From Akkermansia muciniphila (GTDB taxonomy: Bacteria; Verrucomicrobiota; Verrucomicrobiia; Verrucomicrobiales; Akkermansiaceae), in contig SFDX01000026.1 of assembly GCA_004557455.1 (NCBI GenBank), positions 1 to 33,300 on the forward strand: a stretch of 33,300 nt of DNA. The letters run 5' to 3'. Made by a program: the position numbers and the translations under genes. Below the pieces are notes generated by a model that did no database searches, was not told the DNA's origin, and worked only from the letters and a program-made list of their open reading frames with translations. Positions 8,620-14,599 of the stretch are shown here, one piece after another (positions within the stretch are counted from its first letter, which is position 1; every line of letters starts with the position of its first letter).

Positions 8620-9560
8620 ACATCCTTCGGGCAGTATCCGTTATCTCGGTCTGTGCTGCGGCTTTTTGCGCGATGTCGGAAGCCAAGTTGCCGCAGGAGC
8701 TGGGTGACTTGGTGCAGGACAAAAACGTCCGCAAGCAGGGGGAAAACACCTACCTGTTTTGCCTGCCCGGCTCGCCCGTACTGGTGCACTGCGCGGGCGA
8801 GAAGCTGGGGTTCATCCTGATTTACGAAGGCGAGACCGATGCCGGAAAACAGGCGGACGAGATTCTTGCTCGCCTGCCCAAGAAAGGCTGGAAAAAGCTT
8901 AAGCCCGCGACGGGGGGCGGTGCGGTGCTCTACAACGCCGCGACCCTGCGCGAGGTATCCCGCAGCACGGCCTTGGGGCGTCTGGGCGCCTATGCCACCG
9001 CCCGCATGCTACTGGACCGGGATGCCGAGCTGCTGCGCCTGGCGCGAGACCGCTCCACCTGGCGCGTGAAGGACGGCGACACCAAGCTGACGCTGAGCAT
9101 CCTCTCCACGGAGGGCGGCATCCTGCTGGTGACGGGGCGGAGCTGGACGGACGGCAGCGTGCGCAGTCTGCGCGGCGTGTTGCCTTGGTTGCCGCAGGCC
9201 AAGCCCATCCTCTCCTCGCAGGAGAAAGCCAAGTGCCGCGAGCTGGGGGTGAACAAGGTCTTCTTCTCTGCTCCGGATTCCCTCTGTATTGCTCAGGTGA
9301 AGGAAGGCGAGCTGATCATGGGCAGCGAGTCCACGCTGGGGCGCTATGTCCGCAAGGGCGTCTCCGCCGCCAACTCCGTTACAATCTTCCCCACTGCGCT
9401 GACAGCCTTTACCGCCTCTGCCCCCGCCGCTGCGGAGGAGGATGAAACGGACGAGACCGAAGACGACGCCGATGACGGCGACGGTGAGGACGATACGGAC
9501 AGCCGCGAGGAGGCTGCGGAGGCACTGAAAGCCTACATCAAATACCTTAAGAGCCTGTAA
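8616..9560 (+). CDS. secreted protein of unknown function with acidic tail
   Basis: 314 residues. The start ATG overlaps the stop of the kinase gene (ATGA at 8616-8619). A signal peptide (MNILRAVSVISVCAAAFCAMSEA) is followed by a domain with no motif I recognise. Near the C-terminus a low-complexity stretch of about 30 residues, rich in Asp and Glu (EEDETDETEDDADDGDGEDD), precedes a short amphipathic end (AEALKAYIKYLKSL). The acidic tract may bind cations or act as a flexible spacer. The gene ends directly against the convergent glycosylase gene: its TAA at 9558-9560 abuts the opposing stop at 9561-9563, with no terminator between. Confidence 0.8.
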   Translation: MNILRAVSVISVCAAAFCAMSEAKLPQELGDLVQDKNVRKQGENTYLFCLPGSPVLVHCAGEKLGFILIYEGETDAGKQADEILARLPKKGWKKLKPATGGGAVLYNAATLREVSRSTALGRLGAYATARMLLDRDAELLRLARDRSTWRVKDGDTKLTLSILSTEGGILLVTGRSWTDGSVRSLRGVLPWLPQAKPILSSQEKAKCRELGVNKVFFSAPDSLCIAQVKEGELIMGSESTLGRYVRKGVSAANSVTIFPTALTAFTASAPAAAEEDETDETEDDADDGDGEDDTDSREEAAEALKAYIKYLKSL

Positions 9561-10310
9561 TTATCCCCGGCAGGGGAAAGGAAGCCCCGCCCGCCGGAAG
9601 ATTTCCGCCAGCTGCTCCTTGGGGCGATTCGGCCAGTTCTTGTTGGCCAAAGGACTGGCCGGGCTGGGGTGCAGGATGGTACCGAGCACGAACTCATGCC
9701 CCGGGAGGGCTGCGGCGGCCGTCTCCAGCTGCTTGAGCGCATAGCCCCCCACGCCGATGAGCACGCGGGGTTGCAGAATCTCCAGCAGGCGCACCAAGTG
9801 GCGTTGGCAGGCGGCATCTACCTGCGCTGCCTGCTCCTTGGGCAGTTGTGTGGGGGTGATGTTCGAGCCGGTCTCGCTCATCCAAATCAGGGGGCAGTAG
9901 TTGGCCACATAGGAGTCCGCAAAAAAGGCCTCCGCCGTGCCGTACAGCTCCTCGAACAGCCCCCACAGCCGCCGCCCGCTCACCTCCGAGCGCGGGCAGT
10001 TGAAGCCCTGCACGGGGCGCTTGGGGTGCATGACCGGCGGTTGCCCGATGCAGGCAGAAATCCCCATCCACAGGCGCACGGCTGCTACCTCGCCGAAGGG
10101 GACACCCGTCTGCGCCATGCCGAAGGGCCCGGGGTTCATCCCCAGGTAAAGCACCTTCTTGGGACCGTTGCCGAAGCGGCGCACATAGGCCTCATGCCCG
10201 GCCCAAGCGTACTCCAGCGGGTTGTAGGTGTAGGCCACCGGCGCGCGGAACTCCGTGGCCGCCATAGCAGTGCACAGCTCGCGGGCTGCTTCCAATACCT
10301 GTTCAGACAT
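9561..10310 (-). CDS. SMUG1-type single-strand-selective uracil-DNA glycosylase
   Basis: 249 residues from the ATG at 10310. The signature LGMNPGPFGMAQTGVPFGEV (56-75) is the SMUG1 active-site motif, with the Asn-Pro-Gly and Phe that position water and base; NYCPLIWM follows, and TILHPSPASPLANKNW holds the second catalytic loop with its conserved His. The family removes uracil and oxidised pyrimidines such as 5-hydroxymethyluracil from DNA in base excision repair. Length is normal for bacterial members. In-frame ATG 10322 overlaps the -10 box and cannot be transcribed, so the start is ATG 10310 or the adjacent GTG 10313. Head-to-head with parA. SMUG1 is mainly known from animals and occurs patchily in bacteria. 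Confidence 0.9.
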   Translation of the reverse strand: MSEQVLEAARELCTAMAATEFRAPVAYTYNPLEYAWAGHEAYVRRFGNGPKKVLYLGMNPGPFGMAQTGVPFGEVAAVRLWMGISACIGQPPVMHPKRPVQGFNCPRSEVSGRRLWGLFEELYGTAEAFFADSYVANYCPLIWMSETGSNITPTQLPKEQAAQVDAACQRHLVRLLEILQPRVLIGVGGYALKQLETAAAALPGHEFVLGTILHPSPASPLANKNWPNRPKEQLAEIFRRAGLPFPCRG

Positions 10311-10320
10311 CACGCGGGGC

Positions 10321-10349
10321 ATTGTACCACAGGCTTCCCGAAAGAGCAA
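10321..10349 (-). promoter_or_regulatory. promoter of the SMUG1-type gene
   Basis: Minus strand: TTGCTC (10349-10344), a 17-bp spacer and TACAAT (10326-10321). GTG at 10313 lies seven bases past the -10 and ATG at 10310 lies ten, so the leader would be nearly absent. Confidence 0.65.
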
Positions 10350-10361
10350 CCAATTATCGGC

Positions 10362-10390
10362 TTGATAAATCGGCTCCGTTCGGATATAAT
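10362..10390 (+). promoter_or_regulatory. promoter of parA, leaderless
   Basis: TTGATA at 10362-10367, a 17-bp spacer and consensus TATAAT at 10385-10390. The GTG start at 10398 is seven bases past the -10. The -35 boxes of this promoter and the divergent glycosylase promoter are 12 bp apart. Confidence 0.85.
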
Positions 10391-10397
10391 GGGCGGC

Positions 10398-11162
10398 GTG
10401 AAAGTCATCGCAATTGCAAACCAGAAAGGCGGAGTCGGCAAAACGACCACGGCCGTCAACCTCTCCGCCGCTTTGGCGCAGCGCGGCAAGCGCGTGTTGC
10501 TCATTGATATGGACTCCCAGGCCAATGCCAGCTCCGCGCTGGGCATCGAGGCTACGGGGGAGGACAGTCTGTACCAAGCCCTGATTGGTAATAAGCTGAT
10601 GGAAGAGCTCATTCGCCCCGCCCACCGCCGCAACCTTTCCATTGTTCCGGCGCATATGGACCTGGCGGGCGTGGAGATCGAGCTTACCCGCAACGGCAAC
10701 CACCTTTCCTGCATGAGCCAAGCCATCGAGGGGCTGCGCTCTGCCCGCTTCTATGACTATATTTTCTTGGACACGCCGCCCTCCTTGGGGGTGCTGATGA
10801 CTTCCTCCCTCTGCGCCTGCGATGAGGTGCTCACGCCCCTGCAATGCGAGTTTCTGAGCTTGGACGGTCTCTCCAAAATCCTCACCATCATGGAGCAGGT
10901 GAAGGAGAGCGGAGCCAACCCCAAGCTGCGGCATGAGGGTGTTATCATGACCATGTATAACAACACCAACCTGGCGAATCAGGTGATTGCTCAGGTGCGG
11001 GAGAACCTGCCGGATAAGCTTTACAAGACCGTCATCCCGCGCTCGGTTCGCGTGGCTGAGGCCCCCAGTTTCGGCAAGACCATCATGGAGCACGACCCCT
11101 ACGGCACGGCTTCCGTGGCCTATCAAAACGCGGCCAAGGAGTTCATCGCCCGCCACCGCTGA
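10398..11162 (+). CDS. parA: ParA/Soj-family chromosome-partitioning ATPase
   Basis: 254 residues from GTG 10398. The deviant Walker A motif KGGVGKTT (10-17) with signature Lys10 and Lys15 is followed by Walker A' LLIDMDSQANAS and Walker B YIFLDTPPSLG. The C-terminal half carries the usual NNTNLANQV and IPRSVRVAEAPSFGK segments of Soj-like proteins. There is no N-terminal DNA-binding extension, as in chromosomal Soj. It binds DNA as an ATP dimer and would move ParB-parS complexes during segregation. An upstream in-frame ATG at 10389 sits in the -10 box, so GTG 10398 is chosen. Unusually, the next gene is comF rather than parB, 13 nt downstream. Confidence 0.92.
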   Translation: MKVIAIANQKGGVGKTTTAVNLSAALAQRGKRVLLIDMDSQANASSALGIEATGEDSLYQALIGNKLMEELIRPAHRRNLSIVPAHMDLAGVEIELTRNGNHLSCMSQAIEGLRSARFYDYIFLDTPPSLGVLMTSSLCACDEVLTPLQCEFLSLDGLSKILTIMEQVKESGANPKLRHEGVIMTMYNNTNLANQVIAQVRENLPDKLYKTVIPRSVRVAEAPSFGKTIMEHDPYGTASVAYQNAAKEFIARHR

Positions 11163-11175
11163 CTGCCCTGCCGCC

Positions 11176-11886
11176 ATGCTCTCTTGGCTCTACCCGAACA
11201 CCTGCCGGCTCTGCGGTGAGGCGTGCGAGGACGGCCTCTGCGAGCGTTGTCGGGGAACTTTGCTGCGGATGCCGCGTCCGCTCTGCCTGCACTGCGGTGC
11301 GCCCTTGGGGGACTACCCGGCCGCCGCCGATACCTGCCGGGAATGTTGTGCTTATCCGCGCGAGTACGACTACGCGCGCCAGGTGCTGCTGCGCAGTGAT
11401 GACGCCATGCAACTGGTGCACGACCTCAAGTACCACGGGGCGGGGTACTTGGCCCGGGACTTTGCGCTGCTGCTGAATGAGTTGTGGGAGACCTGTACCC
11501 CCCTGCGGAGGGCCGCCCACCCTGTGCTGGTGCCGGTGCCCATCACGCGTGCACGACTGTTCGACCGCGGTTACAACCAAGCCGCAGAGATTGCCGAGGC
11601 CCTGGGCCGTCTGCGCGGTTTGCCCGTGCTGCCCGCCCTGGTGCACCGGGACACCGGCGTGGCGAGCCAGACCCGCCTCACCGTTCAGCAGAGGCAGGAG
11701 AACGCCCGTCGAGCCTATCACCCCGCCCCCGCTTGCCTCGCCGGTCGCCTGATTTTGCCGGACCACGTTATTTTGGTGGACGACGTCTACACCACGGGGG
11801 CAACGGCCCGCGCCTGTGCCGCTGCGCTGAAAAGCCTGCCGGGAAAGCGCACGGTAGGGGTGCTGACCGTCCTGCGGGCTACCTAG
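11176..11886 (+). CDS. comF: ComF-family phosphoribosyltransferase-like protein
   Basis: 236 residues. The N-terminal Cys cluster (C-x2-C-x3-C-x4-C-x2-C at 10-25, then further Cys pairs to about residue 57) is the double zinc-binding region of ComF proteins. The C-terminal phosphoribosyltransferase fold has the PRPP loop VILVDDVYTTGATA near residues 197-210, and the family segment VPVPITRARLFDRGYNQA. Homologues act in natural transformation, handling incoming single-stranded DNA (ComFC). No comFA or other competence genes are near. It probably shares the parA transcript. No Shine-Dalgarno precedes the ATG. Confidence 0.9.
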   Translation: MLSWLYPNTCRLCGEACEDGLCERCRGTLLRMPRPLCLHCGAPLGDYPAAADTCRECCAYPREYDYARQVLLRSDDAMQLVHDLKYHGAGYLARDFALLLNELWETCTPLRRAAHPVLVPVPITRARLFDRGYNQAAEIAEALGRLRGLPVLPALVHRDTGVASQTRLTVQQRQENARRAYHPAPACLAGRLILPDHVILVDDVYTTGATARACAAALKSLPGKRTVGVLTVLRAT

Positions 11887-11932
11887 TGCCGGGGGAATGA
11901 CATAAAATGCGGGCGGCGGGCGTGTTTTAGCG

Positions 11933-11961
11933 TTGAAAAAGCGGCCGGCTTGCGCTATGAT
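11933..11961 (+). promoter_or_regulatory. promoter of lpdA, leaderless
   Basis: TTGAAA at 11933-11938, a 17-bp spacer and TATGAT at 11956-11961. The ATG at 11968 begins six bases past the -10, so transcription should start at the A of the start codon. Confidence 0.8.
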
Positions 11962-11967
11962 AGCCGC

Positions 11968-13341
11968 ATGATTTATGATTTGGTTGTCATAGGCGGTGGA
12001 CCCGCCGGCTACGTCGGTGCCATTCGTGCCGCGCAGTTGGGCAAGAGCGTACTCTGCATCGAGCGCGGGGAAGTGGGCGGCACCTGCCTGAACCGAGGCT
12101 GCATCCCCACCAAGGCCCTGCTGGAGAGCGTTGCCGTCTATACCACTGTGACGCGCCGTGCAGCGGAGTTCGGCATCTGCGTGCCGCAGGCTACGGCGGA
12201 TTGGTCGGCCGTGGTGGCCCGCAGTCGCAAGGTCTGCGAGCGCCTGAGCAACGGCGTGGGATTTCTCCTCAAGAAGAATAAAGTGCAGCTCCTGCACGGC
12301 GAGGCGCGCTTGGCGGGCCCGGGCCGGGTGGAGGTAACGCTGCCGGACGGCGGAACCCAAAGTGTGCAGGCATCGCGCATTCTCCTCGCGACGGGGGCTT
12401 GCCCGCGGGAGATCCCGGCTTTTCCTTTCAACGGGCGCACCATCATCAGCAGCAAGGAGGCGCTGCTTCTGCCCGAGCTGCCCGAGTCTATGCTGGTGAT
12501 CGGCTCCGGAGCCATCGGGGCGGAGCTCTCCTGCATCTACCAATCCTTCGGCACGCGTGTCACGCTGGTGGAAAGCCTGCCCCGTCTGCTGCCGCGTGAG
12601 GACGAGGACATCTCTGCCACGGTGGAGCGGGAGTTCCGCAAGCAGGGTATGACATGCTACACCGGCGCGGCCGTGGAGTCCGTGCAGGAGGCGGAGGGCG
12701 GCATCTCCGCCACCATTTCCACGGGGGCCGGTCGCATACAGGTGCAGGCTGCTGTCTGTTTGGTGGCGGCGGGGGTGCAGCCGGTGGTGCCGGCGGGGCC
12801 GGAGCTCACGGAGCGTGGTTTCATTCGCGTGAATAAGCGCTACGAGACGAGCCTGCCGGGCGTGTACGCCGTGGGCGATTGCATCGGCGGGGCCATGCTG
12901 GCCCACAAGGCCTCTTACGAGGCGGTGCAGGCGGTGCAGGGAATGTTCACGGAGCATGCCCCCAAGCCTGCGGAGAACGTGCCGGCCTGTTATTACATGC
13001 ACCCGCAGGTGGCATCCGCGGGTAAGACGGAGCAGGAACTGCGCGCTTGCAACATTCCCTATAAGATCGGCAAGATACCCTTCCGGGCCATCGGACGCGC
13101 TGTCGCGGCGGGGGAGACGGAAGGCTTCGTGAAGCTGCTTTTCGGCAAGACGGACGGCGAGCTGCTGGGGGCGCACTTGGTCGGGCCGCATGCCACGGAA
13201 CTCATCACCGCGCCCGGGCTGGCCCTGGCGGCGGAGTTGACGGATGCGGACATTGAGTCCATGATCTACGCTCATCCCACCCTTTCGGAAGCCATCCATG
13301 AGGCGGTGCTGGCCGCCGATGGGCTTGCGATTCATGCCTGA
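11968..13341 (+). CDS. lpdA: dihydrolipoyl dehydrogenase (E3)
   Basis: 457 residues. The N-terminal FAD-binding motif GGGPAGYVGAIRAA (9-22), the redox disulfide GGTCLNRGCIPTK (Cys40/Cys45), the NAD-binding motif IGSGAIGAELSCIY, the second FAD motif YAVGDCIGGAMLAHKA and the C-terminal HPTLSEAIHEA carrying the catalytic His-Glu pair are all present. It reoxidises lipoyl groups of 2-oxoacid dehydrogenases or the glycine cleavage system with NAD. No E1 or E2 gene is adjacent. The ATG is fixed by the promoter; an in-frame TTG at 11950 overlaps the spacer. It heads a unit with two small membrane-protein genes. Confidence 0.95.
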   Translation: MIYDLVVIGGGPAGYVGAIRAAQLGKSVLCIERGEVGGTCLNRGCIPTKALLESVAVYTTVTRRAAEFGICVPQATADWSAVVARSRKVCERLSNGVGFLLKKNKVQLLHGEARLAGPGRVEVTLPDGGTQSVQASRILLATGACPREIPAFPFNGRTIISSKEALLLPELPESMLVIGSGAIGAELSCIYQSFGTRVTLVESLPRLLPREDEDISATVEREFRKQGMTCYTGAAVESVQEAEGGISATISTGAGRIQVQAAVCLVAAGVQPVVPAGPELTERGFIRVNKRYETSLPGVYAVGDCIGGAMLAHKASYEAVQAVQGMFTEHAPKPAENVPACYYMHPQVASAGKTEQELRACNIPYKIGKIPFRAIGRAVAAGETEGFVKLLFGKTDGELLGAHLVGPHATELITAPGLALAAELTDADIESMIYAHPTLSEAIHEAVLAADGLAIHA

Positions 13342-13351
13342 TTGAGACCCC

Positions 13352-13705
13352 ATGGCACGCAAATTCTACTACGACACAGGGGAAAAGAAAGTGGGGCCGG
13401 TGAGCGGTGCGGACCTGTTGCGTCTGCTGCGCGAGGGCGAGGTGGATGCCAAGACTTGGGTGCGGCGGGACGGCGCGAGCACTTGGCGTCAACTGGGCTC
13501 GGTGGACCTGCGGGAAGAGGAGGAGGCGGAGCGCAACCCCGGGCTGTGGCGTGTGCTGCGCTCTCTGTTGCCGCTGCGGACGCTGCTTGTGGTGCTGCTG
13601 GTGTTTGTCGTTATCATTGTGCTGATGGTGACGGTGGTTTCGGTCGCGTGGCCCATTCTGCTGGGGCTTCTGGTGGCTTGGCTGTTCCTGAAAGCCTTTC
13701 GATAG
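13352..13705 (+). CDS. GYF_2-domain membrane protein
   Basis: 117 residues. Residues 4-52 (FYYDTGEKKVGPVSGADLL, then TWVRRDGASTWRQL) match the GYF_2 (DUF4339) fold, a small protein- or peptide-binding module common in bacterial membrane proteins. After a short charged linker, residues about 74-113 are strongly hydrophobic and can make one long or two close transmembrane helices. The domain would face the cytoplasm if no signal is cleaved. It sits 10 nt after lpdA and 3 nt before the channel gene, so it is co-transcribed. Its partner is unknown. Confidence 0.85.
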   Translation: MARKFYYDTGEKKVGPVSGADLLRLLREGEVDAKTWVRRDGASTWRQLGSVDLREEEEAERNPGLWRVLRSLLPLRTLLVVLLVFVVIIVLMVTVVSVAWPILLGLLVAWLFLKAFR

Positions 13706-13708
13706 GCC

Positions 13709-14494
13709 ATGAATACGCTTGCTTTTTCCGCTCTCGTTCCCACCACGGAGGCCTTCGATTCCATGGTGCACATCTGCTGTATCTTCGCCACGGTTGTCGG
13801 TGCCATCACCGGGGCAACGGCCTCCAGCCGCGTGCGCATGGATCTCATCGGCATTGTGGTCTGCGGTACCATCGTGGCCTTGGGCGGCGGTACGCTGCGC
13901 GATGTCCTGCTCTCCGGCGTGATGACGCAGGACGGCACGCCCCTGCGGGTTTACTGGACCACGCCGGGGGAGGTGCAGTACATCTGGCAGGCGGTGATTA
14001 CCTCCGTTATCATTTTCTACGTCACGCGCTTCCGGGCGCTGCCTGTCGGTACCATTCGTGTGGCGGATGCTTTCTCCATGGCGTTCTTCACCATTCTGGG
14101 CATGAACAAGGCGTACTGCCTCGGCCTGCCCGGGGTGGTTTGCTGCATCATGGGTGTTTGCACGGGGGTGGCCGGCGGTGCCATGCGCGATATTATCACG
14201 GGCAATGTGCCCTACATCTTCCGCCCCAAGGAGGTGTACGCCTCGGCTTCTCTGGGCGGTTGCGTGGCGTACCTGGTGTTTGCGGATCTGTTGGACCTGC
14301 ATCGCTTCTGGGCTTTCGCGCTCGGTATTGTTGTTACTTTCACCATTCGCATGGTTTCGGTCTATCATAACTGGACGCTGCCTTCCTACCAACCGCTCTT
14401 CGATACCGTCCGCAATACGGATGATCACGTCACCCCGCAGGGGCAGGATTGCAATGCGGATAATGCGTCCTGGCCGAGCAAGAAAGAGCTTTGA
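13709..14494 (+). CDS. TRIC-type trimeric intracellular cation channel family protein (UPF0126, YicG-like)
   Basis: 261 residues with about seven hydrophobic helices. Two inverted half-repeats each carry the family motif: IVALGGGTLRDVLL (near 57) and TGVAGGAMRDIITG (near 155). These Gly-rich kinks line the pore in prokaryotic TRIC homologues, which form homotrimeric potassium-selective channels. The last 35 residues are a soluble, low-complexity tail beyond the usual family length. It lies in the inner membrane. Third gene of the lpdA unit, with a 3-nt gap to the GYF-domain gene. Confidence 0.88.
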   Translation: MNTLAFSALVPTTEAFDSMVHICCIFATVVGAITGATASSRVRMDLIGIVVCGTIVALGGGTLRDVLLSGVMTQDGTPLRVYWTTPGEVQYIWQAVITSVIIFYVTRFRALPVGTIRVADAFSMAFFTILGMNKAYCLGLPGVVCCIMGVCTGVAGGAMRDIITGNVPYIFRPKEVYASASLGGCVAYLVFADLLDLHRFWAFALGIVVTFTIRMVSVYHNWTLPSYQPLFDTVRNTDDHVTPQGQDCNADNASWPSKKEL

Positions 14495-14500
14495 AGAGGC

Positions 14501-14537
14501 CGGGGAACCGGGACAATCTGCCCCCGTCCGCCGCTTT
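14501..14537 (+). terminator. possible weak terminator after the TRIC-type gene
   Basis: CGGGG (14501-14505) can pair with CCCCG (14522-14526), or CGGGAC with GTCCG, followed by a short CTTTTCT. The stems are short and alternatives compete. Confidence 0.3.
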
Positions 14538-14561
14538 TCTGCGTGAGAGCGCGTTTCCGGA

Positions 14562-14591
14562 TTGACAACACGGAGAAGAGTATGGTAGGAT
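14562..14591 (+). promoter_or_regulatory. promoter of the melibiase-like gene
   Basis: TTGACA at 14562-14567, an 18-bp spacer and TAGGAT at 14586-14591. The ATG at 14600 is eight bases past the -10. AGGAAGAG lies between but is too close to the ATG for normal Shine-Dalgarno use, so a leaderless or near-leaderless message is likely. Confidence 0.65.
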
Positions 14592-14599
14592 AGGAAGAG

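Noticed and set aside
9669..10397. In-frame upstream extension of parA over the glycosylase gene
   Set aside because: It crosses the parA promoter, and its translation is antisense to a recognised SMUG1-type enzyme.
10311..11177. In-frame upstream extension of the glycosylase over parA
   Set aside because: It crosses both promoters and is antisense to parA.
11143..13362. A 739-codon minus-strand frame over comF and lpdA
   Set aside because: Antisense shadow of two confidently identified genes; no motif of its own.
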